This document shows, in pieces, positions 18,927 to 27,687 of a DNA stretch of 64,000 nt. The notes below the pieces were generated by a model. The model had not been told where the DNA came from. It did no database searches and saw only the letters and a program-made list of their open reading frames with translations. The stretch spans positions 186,001-250,000 of the forward strand of contig VRVR01000006.1 of assembly GCA_009859145.1 (NCBI GenBank). The letters run 5' to 3'. This stretch comes from Andalucia godoyi (taxonomy: Eukaryota > Discoba > Jakobea > Jakobida > Andaluciidae). The translations under genes were made by a program, and so were the position numbers. Positions within the stretch are counted from its first letter, which is position 1, and every line of letters begins with the position of its first letter.

Positions 18927-20876
18927 TCACGAGTCGAACAGCACAGAGATCAACAGCAGGATCGCCAGCACGGCCAATGTAGAGCTGACTGAAAAGGCTG
19001 CATAGGAATTAACATCAATGGAGAATGGGTACAACACGTCGTCGGAAAGACGAGGCAAGATAGGTGGGGTCGACGGAACAACCAGTGACACGTCCGAGGC
19101 TTGGTCAACAAACGACACGACAGACCGGAATCGAACACCATAAGACGCAGTCGATGACACTTCGGGAGGCCAGTACACAAGATCTGTAACATAGCTGACG
19201 GAAACACCCGTGATCAGTTCTTGCGGGTTGTCGAGCCGCCCGGCAAACGTGCGGGCAAATCGAACGCGTAGCCCAACGATCATTCCCTTGCACACCTTGT
19301 ACGTATTGTCCCACGTTGGTGTGGCAGTAGGAGTTGCAGGCATGGAAACTTGGATCCAATCGGACACATTGTTAGCATTGGCAGTACCGTATTTGGCAAT
19401 ATACCACTGTGAGAGGGAGGCAAGCTCCACTGGAACCGGCATTGTGGTGCACTCCGTGGACAAGGCAGCTTGGTTAGCGTACATTTTGGTGCATTGGATA
19501 ATCATGTCACCCCCATAACCAACAGGAGTGTTTTCCTTGACGCACGCACCCGACGAAGCGGGTCCCGTAATCAAAAAGCCGCGAGAATCTTCCGTGACTG
19601 CAGTCAATGATCCTGAAGTCGCGAGAACTCCTCCAAGAATCCGGTGACCAGGTTCGTAACCAGCATTACCAGACCGCACCCGAGACTGTGCAACAGCAGT
19701 GGAGGCCCGCAAGAATGATACCGACGTCTTTTGCGCCCACGCCCCACGCAGCGGATTGACTGCATCGACAACAATACTGACCTGAACTCCCGTGATGACT
19801 CCGGCACCGTCATGCGACACAAGATAGGTGACTTCCGATACGATATTTTGGCACACAGACCCGCTGGACACGGGATCTACGAAGCTCGCCGCACTCGTCG
19901 AGACAGTCCACGAATATCCGGCGGAAGTGGAAGCAACGACCCACTCGTTTGTGGTGGGAGTCACGAACGACGACGCAGCAGACGCAAGGGTCACCGACGG
20001 ATTCACACCAATTGCCAAGGTTGACGACGTCCACCAACTCTGTGCAAGAGTCGGCGCCGCTGCCACAAGCAATGCACATGTTGTTGTTGCAGTGCCGTCC
20101 CACTTCACCACACAGGACGTTCCTTGCTTCGAGGTAAGGTACCGTGCATACTGTGCGTTTGCGTTACAGAAACCATCCAGCCCGGGACCAGGAAGTCCGA
20201 AGAATCCGTTGGAGTAAGGCAAACTCGACCGAAATGCGACCAATGGAGATCCCACAGAATACTGCGTAGAGGAACTTCCGGTGATGGTTGCCGCGGACTG
20301 ATCCGCTTCTTCAAATGTAGAGGTCGTTGCAGACGCTGATCTACTATAAAGGTCATTCACTTGCGTAGATGACAAGAACGTCGGTGCTGAATAGAACCAG
20401 CCTTTGGAAGGCGAGTTGTCGTATCGAATGCACAGCAATTCAGAAGCAGTGTCCTGCGCAGTAAATCCAGCGTTCTCAGGCAGGTTTGTCTCGTGAACAA
20501 GATCCTTTCGAATGCATGTACGGAGCGTCGATTCCGACGGACCTTCAGGCACACAACCCGTAAACAGCGCCTTTTGCTGAGTGGAGCAGTCCAAGTCGCA
20601 GCAGCAGTTCGTGTCGCACTGCGTAAACGTCAGATCACATGCGCAGGCCCCGTATGCGTCCACCTGGGTGTTCAGCGAGTCTGCCGGTGTCGCAGGAACA
20701 AGTGTGAAGTCAACTGTGTAGGTGCTGTACGTCGGGGTCGGAAGCGGGAGATACTCCGTGACAATTTGAGAAGAGCAGAGTAACGAAGGCGATAGACAAA
20801 CACAAACTACGAACCAGCAGAGAAATCTATATTCCATTCTTTTCATCGTCGTCGTCATCATCACCATCTTCATCAT
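18927..20876 (-). CDS. Tectonic-family ciliary transition-zone protein
   Basis: About 649 residues. The N-terminus has a signal peptide (FLCWFVVCVCLSPSLLC), the C-terminus a single hydrophobic segment (LAVLAILLLISVLF). A Cys-rich block CACDLTFTQCDTNCCCDLDC lies near residues 78-97 and matches the characteristic C-x-C-D-L-T...C-D-x-N-C-C-C-D-x-D-C of tectonics (TCTN1-3). These are secreted or membrane-anchored partners of the MKS module at the base of the cilium. The remaining Thr/Ser/Val-rich extracellular sequence fits the DUF1619 region. Several Met codons lie before the signal peptide; the one at MEYRFL (codon 14) is a plausible alternative start. It is convergent with RPN2. Confidence 0.7.
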   Translation of the reverse strand: MMKMVMMTTTMKRMEYRFLCWFVVCVCLSPSLLCSSQIVTEYLPLPTPTYSTYTVDFTLVPATPADSLNTQVDAYGACACDLTFTQCDTNCCCDLDCSTQQKALFTGCVPEGPSESTLRTCIRKDLVHETNLPENAGFTAQDTASELLCIRYDNSPSKGWFYSAPTFLSSTQVNDLYSRSASATTSTFEEADQSAATITGSSSTQYSVGSPLVAFRSSLPYSNGFFGLPGPGLDGFCNANAQYARYLTSKQGTSCVVKWDGTATTTCALLVAAAPTLAQSWWTSSTLAIGVNPSVTLASAASSFVTPTTNEWVVASTSAGYSWTVSTSAASFVDPVSSGSVCQNIVSEVTYLVSHDGAGVITGVQVSIVVDAVNPLRGAWAQKTSVSFLRASTAVAQSRVRSGNAGYEPGHRILGGVLATSGSLTAVTEDSRGFLITGPASSGACVKENTPVGYGGDMIIQCTKMYANQAALSTECTTMPVPVELASLSQWYIAKYGTANANNVSDWIQVSMPATPTATPTWDNTYKVCKGMIVGLRVRFARTFAGRLDNPQELITGVSVSYVTDLVYWPPEVSSTASYGVRFRSVVSFVDQASDVSLVVPSTPPILPRLSDDVLYPFSIDVNSYAAFSVSSTLAVLAILLLISVLFDS

Positions 20877-21323
20877 CTTCTTCTTCTTCTTTTCTTCCTC
20901 GTTTGATCCCTATTCTCCCGCCTATTTTCAGCGTTCGACAGAAGTATCAATGTGATTGCTATCGCCGAGGTGAGGGGGAAAACGGAAAGCGAAAACTAAT
21001 ATTATTGTTTTAATTGTTAAAATAATTTAACTTGAAATAATATTCTTCAAACGCTGTGAAATCGTTAAAACGAATGTGTGTCTTTTAAATGAAATGCATT
21101 AGAGCATTTTTGCTTGAAAGAGGAAAATCCGGCGGGCAAAGGCTTCCCCCTCTCCATCTTCCATCAATTGATGCAGCGAGAGCTTTCGCAAGCGGGCATC
21201 CCGCCCAAAAAGCACGTTTCGATGATGTAATGCTTTCTATTCTCTTTTTGAAGTTTGCATCTCTCAACAACGGCTCGGTTTGATTGTCAGGGTTGAGCGG
21301 TTTATTTATTACTTGTTGGAGGA
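20877..21323. promoter_or_regulatory. Divergent intergenic region
   Basis: About 450 bp between the divergent tectonic and DAD4-like genes. Pyrimidine-rich near 20880-20930, strongly AT-rich at 20996-21060. No independent gene recognised; the small frames at 21085-21283 on both strands have no family-like features. Confidence 0.4.
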
Positions 21324-21536
21324 ATGGAGGGTTCTGCGTCTTCGAGCGATCTACACATCCGCCAACAGAAGCTTCTTATCGAAAGAATTACAAAGTCTGT
21401 GTCGGGTCTCTGTGATGTTTTGGAAGCTGTCAACGACGAGTTTCGTCACTCGAGATCCACAGCCGCTGACATCCACTTGGTCAGCGACATTCTATCACGC
21501 TACGGTGCTCTTGTGCAATCGACGTGCAAATCGTAG
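21324..21536 (+). CDS. DAD4: DASH/Dam1 complex subunit DAD4-like
   Basis: Small intact gene of 70 residues. After a short Ser-rich leader it reads RQQKLLIERITKSVSGLC, then an all-helical segment with VNDEF and ends ADIHLVSDILSRYGALVQ. From memory of the family, DAD4 has the same layout: QQ-x-x-L-L-x-R-I-I-x-x-V-x-x-L, a central N, and D-x-x-x-V-x-x-x-W/Y-x-x-Y-x-x-x-V at the C-terminus, with about 70 residues in all. DAD4 is a core subunit of the ring- or patch-forming DASH complex that couples kinetochores to microtubule ends; it is known from fungi and scattered protists. Short coiled coils can align by chance, so the call needs a profile search. Confidence 0.5.
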   Translation: MEGSASSSDLHIRQQKLLIERITKSVSGLCDVLEAVNDEFRHSRSTAADIHLVSDILSRYGALVQSTCKS

Positions 21537-21996
21537 CTGTTCCATGCTTTTTCAGTGCATGCTTACGACTTACCGATGTACATAATGATTTTTTTATAGT
21601 ACACATGATCAAGAGACTGTTGCAATGCTGCTGTGAGGTTGCCTTCTCTTCTGAATCTCAGTGGCTTTTATTCGCGACGTTCTCTTGCTCCTGTATCCCC
21701 GCTTTTCCAACGTAAGTGAAAATGAAATCCATCTCGCTCGCCATCTTGTGGAACACTTCAGCTCGACACATGCGCTACTCGTCTGTTTCTTTTTCCTCTT
21801 CTTGATTTCTTTTCTTTTTTTTATTTATTTTTTAAATTAAAATTTTAATGTTAAAAATTTGTCCTTCTGTGGGGTGGCTTTCGATGGACAGAAGACAGCT
21901 GTGGGCTTTGAGAGTCGGTGCAAAAAGATACAGACGGATGTGCTGCGGTATATCACAGAACGCCCTACATTGCACGCTGAGAATGCATGATCATTG
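21537..21996. other. Intergenic region, no gene seen
   Basis: AT-rich, with a T/A-rich tract at 21780-21860. A hydrophobic frame at 21524-21715 overlaps the end of the DAD4-like gene and shows no family features. Confidence 0.4.
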
Positions 21997-22638
21997 CTAA
22001 TCATGCCTACTCAAAATCCCATCCACCGTCGAAGAGTGATGCGTTGCGGCAAGGAGGGGAATATGCGGATTTTGACGGCTCTTCCGACCGTCAGCTTTGG
22101 TAGACGGCTTTTTTCCCTCCTCTTCTTCTTCTTCTGGAATATCCCACTGATTGTCCGCGTCTGTTTTTGGTTTTGGTTGGATGACAGGCGTCGGAGGAGG
22201 GAGAACCAAGCAATTTGGAGCACCAGACTGGATGTGCCAGGATGAGTCTCAATCGGCCACCACGACAGCGCCGATCTCTCTGCGACAGACGCGCGCTCCA
22301 GAAGGGCCGTAAAAACCTCGGCGGTGGAAGTTGAGCTCGGACCCGGTATCACAAAGGAGTTCAGCATTGGGGTAATTTGTGCGGAGGTCGTTAATCTGCC
22401 ATTAGAGGTCTTTTTCCTGATGCAACGAGAAGACACGAGCGTAAAGGACGATTTGCTTCTCTTTCTGCCGATGGCCTAGGAGACCGATGATGGCTTGGAT
22501 ATCGTCTTTGATGTGGTAGACATGATGCGAACCTGTCTGGAGGGCGCGGATGCGACCCGCGGCGGCCCCGTTTCGTAAGTCTGAGATGCAGATGTCATAA
22601 GTCTTATGCACAGCAGACGGGCGAAGAAATATTCATAA
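21997..22638 (-). pseudogene. Coding-like frame broken by two in-frame stops
   Basis: One minus-strand frame from about 22638 to 21997 has the codon composition of real genes (third positions rich in C and G, in runs such as GAC ATC TGC ATC). It is interrupted by TAA at 22402-22404 and by TGA near 22251. No ATG opens it; the first usable codon after an upstream stop is GTG or CTG. The segments hold an uncharged/helical start (DIQAIIGLLGHRQKEKQIVL), then NAELLCDTGSELNF, then Pro-rich PPPTPVIQPKPKT and an acidic EEEEEE run. DTGS is the form of a retropepsin-like aspartic protease active site, but a chance match is possible. I found no convincing GT-AG introns that remove the stops. A decayed gene, retroelement remnant or unusual multi-exon gene are all open. 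Confidence 0.45.
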
Positions 22639-22861
22639 GCCAAGAAAAAAGAGAAAATGAAAACAACAACTTGGTACTTTGCATTGGAAAGAGGAGCCTT
22701 TTTGCGCAGCAGAAAAGCAGTGTTTGTTGTTGCTATTTTTCTTTCACATTTTTTAATATTAAAAACCTGCAATAACTTCTCGTGTAATTAACTTCCTTTT
22801 TATTGTTGTTTGGTTTTGTCATTTATTTTTTTAATTTTTTTTTTGAGGGTCCAGAGTTAGA

Positions 22862-25171
22862 ATGTCTGGGATATCGGATGCTCTTCATTATGCTCAGACT
22901 CGGGACGTGCAGACGGAGAATCTGGAAGCATTTGCACGACAGCGAGATGTTCATCAGCATCGAAAGCAGGAATCCGCGTTGCGAGATGCACTCGATTGGA
23001 CAGCGAATACATTCGTCGATCTGCAGAGTGCGGAAGAATGGGTTGGAAGATTCAACAGGCTGCAAGAATGGAGGAGTCTCTCACACCAGTTTCTGGGAAG
23101 AACGGAAATGGAGTGGCTGTCTTGGATAGACGACTTGCAAGTCGCTCTCACAGTTCTTTTGCATCAGTCGTTTGCGCAACTAAATGTCGTTGTTCTTAAT
23201 CTGAAGCAGGCATTGGTCAAGACGTGTGCGTATGCGGTGTGTGAGATTACGTCAACGAGGCTCTGGACGAAGCGGATTCAATGCGTGAGCGAACTTGGTT
23301 TGGATGTGCGGGATCTCAGCACGTTTGAGATTGTCGCTTTTGACAGAGATGCACAGCAGCGGGACCTTCAGAACCGCGTGATTCATTTGTATGAAGAGAG
23401 CATTCACTGGTGCGGAAGCTTTTTTCAAGGCGGATGGGAGCTGTGGATGGACTACTTGCAGTTCAGCATGACCCTGTTCGCGAACGATCCGTCACCTGCG
23501 CGCGGCGTGGCTGGGGAGTGGAGCCAGCGGGACAGTGTGCTGAGCCTGCTGTTTCGTATTGCGTCCATTCCTCTTCACGGAGCGGACAATGCAAATTTCG
23601 ATACCACAGAAAGTACGCAGGATGCAGAATGTCAGTTTTTGAGCGCTGTCCTGGAAGACCACCTCGACACGCACTACAAAGATGTCGTCAGCACAGAGGA
23701 TCGGGAGGCGTGCATCCGATCATTTTCATCTGTTATGGAGAGCACTTTTGCTTTGAAGCGCAAACGAAGAAGATTTGAGAGGAACATCCGCGAGTATGCT
23801 GCGCTTTCAAAAAATCTAGAAGCGGATGAGACCGTGGCGGGATGGTTTGCTACACTGTGTCGCACGGAAAGAGATACTAAAAACTGGGACCGATTGAAAA
23901 CCGTCATGGAGAGGGCGGTGTCCGTCTGTCCTCGAGTGCCTTCTCTTTGGATGCTTTATGTGAATTCCCTTGCGGCCTCTGTCAAGGAGCATTCACCGGC
24001 ATTGCTAGCGGAGGCCATTAGCGTGAGTACTCGCAGCATTCTTTTCTGCTGCGGGGAAATGGATCTGTGGGTTTCTCGGCTCAGGTTAATGGAAGAACTT
24101 ACGAGAAGCGCGGACGTTGAAGAACATTTGCAGACGTGCTTGCAGTGCTTGCAGAGTGCGATTGAGTGTTATGCGTCCAATCCGAAGCCTCTCCTAAAGC
24201 TGTTTGAGGAATTTTCCAGTCTTCTGTGTCGAGTACGTTTGCGATGCATTGCATCGAACGACCATGCGAGCGTGTCCAGAGTGGCCAACGCTGCACTGTA
24301 TCTATTTCGACTGGCTCTTACTCAGTTCGTCGAGCCAGATCCTCCCGTAGACGTGGAATGTCGCACGACGTTCCGCATTGGCCGGGACATCCTGCAGCTC
24401 TTTGGATGCGATCTGCACGTCTTGTCAGATCTCATTGACCACTACTGTATCCGGCATCAGCACTTCCGATTCGTAGACGATGCTGGATTTTGGCTATCCT
24501 ATGCCGAAATGCTCTCTACATCTTCCCATTATGATGCTTCTCAGCAGGTGCTGAAGAGGGGACTGTTCTCCGTGTTCGGGTCGGAAGACGCGCACCGATT
24601 GTCAGCAGCGTGGTTGGAAAGCGCTCAACGCGCACTTGTTGATCCGCTTGAGATTATTCACCAGCAGCAGATTGTATCGGACCGCTTGCAGCAAATTACG
24701 AACATGAAGCGCAAACGCGATCGAGAGCGCATCGGGGATGCTGATGACGTGCTTGGGAAGAAGCAACGGAGAACCGATCCTGCTCCGGAAGTCGAGCAAC
24801 TGGCAGCGGTAGAAAATGGCGGTCGAGATCCTGTCCATGAAGCGCACTGGACGGAATTGGTGGAAACAGACACGCTTTTCATCTCTAACCTTCCCGAAGT
24901 TGTGGCCGATGACGACATCTGTCGCATTCTTGGTTATCTAAAGAGCGACATACAAGAAATTCGGATTGTGCGGGATAGGTTCAAGCCTCATTTTCCATGT
25001 CGTGGTTTTGCGTATGTACAGATGAAGACTCCAAAGGATGCGTCTGTTGCTACTCGAAAATTTCACAAGAAGATATACAACGGCAGGCAGGTTTATATCC
25101 GTCTTTCCAATGAACCGCTGAAGGTCGTCGTGCCGCCCCCAAGCGCCGTTCACGACGCCCGGCAGGAGTAA
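22862..25171 (+). CDS. SART3/Prp24-like U4/U6 snRNP recycling factor
   Basis: 769 residues. Most of the protein is helical with HAT (half-a-TPR) style repeats, for example CGSFFQGGWELWMDYLQF near 180 and RAVSVCPRVPSLWMLYVNSL near 350. A basic nuclear-localisation stretch (KRKRDRERIG...KKQRR) follows near 617-640. One RRM lies at about 673-750, with RNP2 TLFISNL and RNP1 CRGFAYVQM. HAT repeats followed by a linker NLS and C-terminal RRM is the SART3 layout; such factors promote reannealing of U4 and U6 snRNA. SART3 usually has two RRMs and a short conserved tail; only one is seen here and the protein ends soon after it. Another HAT-RRM protein is therefore possible. Confidence 0.7.
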   Translation: MSGISDALHYAQTRDVQTENLEAFARQRDVHQHRKQESALRDALDWTANTFVDLQSAEEWVGRFNRLQEWRSLSHQFLGRTEMEWLSWIDDLQVALTVLLHQSFAQLNVVVLNLKQALVKTCAYAVCEITSTRLWTKRIQCVSELGLDVRDLSTFEIVAFDRDAQQRDLQNRVIHLYEESIHWCGSFFQGGWELWMDYLQFSMTLFANDPSPARGVAGEWSQRDSVLSLLFRIASIPLHGADNANFDTTESTQDAECQFLSAVLEDHLDTHYKDVVSTEDREACIRSFSSVMESTFALKRKRRRFERNIREYAALSKNLEADETVAGWFATLCRTERDTKNWDRLKTVMERAVSVCPRVPSLWMLYVNSLAASVKEHSPALLAEAISVSTRSILFCCGEMDLWVSRLRLMEELTRSADVEEHLQTCLQCLQSAIECYASNPKPLLKLFEEFSSLLCRVRLRCIASNDHASVSRVANAALYLFRLALTQFVEPDPPVDVECRTTFRIGRDILQLFGCDLHVLSDLIDHYCIRHQHFRFVDDAGFWLSYAEMLSTSSHYDASQQVLKRGLFSVFGSEDAHRLSAAWLESAQRALVDPLEIIHQQQIVSDRLQQITNMKRKRDRERIGDADDVLGKKQRRTDPAPEVEQLAAVENGGRDPVHEAHWTELVETDTLFISNLPEVVADDDICRILGYLKSDIQEIRIVRDRFKPHFPCRGFAYVQMKTPKDASVATRKFHKKIYNGRQVYIRLSNEPLKVVVPPPSAVHDARQE

Positions 25172-25308
25172 AGAAGATCAAAATGCTTTTTCCCGTGCTC
25201 CGCGAGAGCATGCAATCGCTCAGCGTCGCAGGTAGTTTCGTTTTATTGGTATATGCGAAAACAATTTAATTTCTTAAATTTTAAAAGAGGATGCAATGAC
25301 TTTGTTTT

Positions 25309-27237
25309 TTATCGATGAACCTGGATGTCCTCCATTCCAACTCCTTCTAACCTCAGACCATGTTCATTGGCCAAATGCAGTAGACAAATAAAACGTAGTG
25401 CAATCGATTCGTTTGGAGAAAAGCTTGTCTGCGGAAGATCGGAAAACAAAAGGTCTTCCTTCTTGGAGACAGATTTCCAAATCTTTTCTTTCAGAGACTT
25501 GACGTCCACGACGCGTGCAGTTGTGTCAAACGTGACGGATTCCACCTGAACAGATTCTGGAACAGGGACGAGGGAGTCGTCGACGGCGTCCATGTCCTTG
25601 AGCGGCAGGTCAGACTGTGGCTCTTCATTTTGGAGAGGAGAAGAAAAACTCGATGCAGACGCTGGAACGGCAAAATCGTCGTCCATTCCAAATCCTTCCG
25701 CGTCAACATCGGAGCCTTCGTCCTCCAGCGCAATGGCACCATGCGATCCCCCTTGTACTGAAAGTTGCTGTCGAGAATGCAGAGACAATTTCGGCTTCAA
25801 GAACAAGCGCGTAAGCGACTCGTCCTCGAAATCGGACTTTTCTGGAAGCAACAGCAGCTCTTCTGCGAAGGAGGCGAGCAGCGTCTTCGCACTCCGCGGT
25901 TGAGAGAACATTTTTTGGAGCTCGGCCTGGGAGACTGAAACCGAAAAATCAATACAGTACTTCTTTTTCAGTTTTTTCGGTTTCGGAACGTCGGTTTTAG
26001 GCGCTTCCATGCCTTCCCTTTCACCTCTTTGAGCAGCAGCACGCTGGCTGCGACGGAACTTCCAATGCTGGTCACTTTTGGATCCCATGAACGAAAAAAC
26101 GACATTCATTGGATCCTCTGCGCTTCCTGCATTGTCTGCTGGTACGGAATCGCCCGATGCTCCAAACCCAAGTTCTTCGTCTCCGTAACTTTGTCCTCGC
26201 CCGTCCCTGTCATCGTTCATGCCGACAACTGCTTCTTCATTGTCTTCATGATCTGAGGCCACGCTCGCAACGTCGTCTTCAAATCCAAATTCTGGTGCAG
26301 CAATGAGTTTCGGTTCGGTATCTACGCCAGTGATTACGGAGTCCGAACCACCATGAGCTGTCGACGGTGCGAAAACAGGGGACTTCGAGTCGGAACTTCG
26401 CGGGTCCTCGACGGCTGCATCATCCTCATCACGACTGGCTGTTGACATTTTGGGGTGTCGCACTGCAACGTTCTGTGAGCCGTGAAAGTCCCCTGTTGAC
26501 GCGAAATTCGGATTCCTGTCAAAAAACAACGTCGATGAATCAAACATAACGGTACCAGAGTGCGTCATCGGCAGGTTGACAAGCAGCATTCCATGAGCCC
26601 CGGCAGCATCAAACATCTTGGACATTCTCGCAAACAACGGATCGACATCGAACGACGACTCGACCTTTTTCAAATTCAGGGCGCCAAACGATTCTTCCAG
26701 CGTATCTGTGAAGGACATCTTTGCTCTTTTCTTTGGTCTTTGTGACTCCCCTCCTTCCTCATCATCCGAATGGCTTGCGCCCGGCTTGGATTTCTCATTG
26801 GCGTCGTCGTCACTTTCGTCTTCGCCATTCTCATCGTACCCGCTTTTTGACCTTGACAATCCTGACAGCAGCTTGCACGTCTGGTTGTGCACAGAGTCTA
26901 CGCGGTGCGAGTATATCTTTACCGACGCATCGAGCGTGGCACTCGCAATGTTGAAGTCACCGCTGTTGACTGTGGACGAAATCACGTCCTCGATATAGTC
27001 CACGAGTGATAACTGCCATGCGTTCTTCGAGGTGATCTTGTCTTCAGTCGAAAGCTTAACACAATCTGAATAAATCTTTGATACTTCGACACTCGGCATC
27101 TTGGATGTCTGCTGGGAACCAGCAGACGAAGCAGTGCGAAGCTTTGTTGGCGGAGAATTCATCAGCTCTTTCACATCGTCATTTTCTTCAAGAATCACTT
27201 CTTGCGAAACTGACGAAATCCGATGCTTACTCTTCAT
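25309..27237 (-). CDS. NCAPH: Condensin complex kleisin subunit CAP-H (Barren/Brn1)
   Basis: 642 residues. Kleisin-gamma bridges the SMC2 and SMC4 heads of condensin I for mitotic chromosome compaction. Barren-family landmarks are clear: KNAWQLSLVDYIEDV (near 73-87), ASATLDASVKIYSHRVDSVH (near 100-120), SFDVDPLFARMSKMFDAAGA (near 198-217) and the following GMLLVNLPMTHSG block. A long acidic linker (about 270-400) carries the KKKYCIDF-type motif near residue 425. The C-terminal RFICLLHLANEHGLRLEG is the winged-helix that contacts the SMC partner. It is convergent with the SART3-like gene and divergent from the TCAIM-like gene. Confidence 0.92.
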   Translation of the reverse strand: MKSKHRISSVSQEVILEENDDVKELMNSPPTKLRTASSAGSQQTSKMPSVEVSKIYSDCVKLSTEDKITSKNAWQLSLVDYIEDVISSTVNSGDFNIASATLDASVKIYSHRVDSVHNQTCKLLSGLSRSKSGYDENGEDESDDDANEKSKPGASHSDDEEGGESQRPKKRAKMSFTDTLEESFGALNLKKVESSFDVDPLFARMSKMFDAAGAHGMLLVNLPMTHSGTVMFDSSTLFFDRNPNFASTGDFHGSQNVAVRHPKMSTASRDEDDAAVEDPRSSDSKSPVFAPSTAHGGSDSVITGVDTEPKLIAAPEFGFEDDVASVASDHEDNEEAVVGMNDDRDGRGQSYGDEELGFGASGDSVPADNAGSAEDPMNVVFSFMGSKSDQHWKFRRSQRAAAQRGEREGMEAPKTDVPKPKKLKKKYCIDFSVSVSQAELQKMFSQPRSAKTLLASFAEELLLLPEKSDFEDESLTRLFLKPKLSLHSRQQLSVQGGSHGAIALEDEGSDVDAEGFGMDDDFAVPASASSFSSPLQNEEPQSDLPLKDMDAVDDSLVPVPESVQVESVTFDTTARVVDVKSLKEKIWKSVSKKEDLLFSDLPQTSFSPNESIALRFICLLHLANEHGLRLEGVGMEDIQVHR

Positions 27238-27687
27238 TCTTTTGACAACAACAGCACCAGCACCACGCTATATGAGAATAAAAATGAGCGACGCAAATAC
27301 CGGAGGAAACAATAGTAAATCGTTGTCAGAGAAAACACAATATGGCGGCGGCAACGGGGGGTGGTTAACGGTGAACCTGGAATTTTGGATTCCCCGAATT
27401 GAGAGCGGGATGCTTGCGCTAAGCATCAACTCGGCAAAAGCTCCGCAGTCCACTACAGTACGCAACGAATATACTGAATCGTCGATTTTCCTGCCAAAAA
27501 CAAAGCGAAAAACAAAGTGCAAAGCATACATATATATGTAAGATAATCAGCCTTTTTTCATTTTGAGAAAGAACAATACAATATGGGCTTACTTGTACAT
27601 GTATATGAGAAGAGAGTAGAGTGAACACAGTGATTGCGAAAGTGTTTGTGGTGACACGGGCAGATGTTTTGACGTTGACAAAGGGTG
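27238..27687. promoter_or_regulatory. Divergent intergenic region
   Basis: About 450 bp between the divergent CAP-H and TCAIM-like starts. It includes an AT-rich (TA)n-like tract near 27526-27542. No further gene recognised. Confidence 0.4.

Noticed and set aside
22575-22580. GTAAGT donor-like site on the plus strand at 22575
   Set aside because: No plus-strand coding frame leads into it; the surrounding sequence has minus-strand codon bias, so it is likely coincidental.
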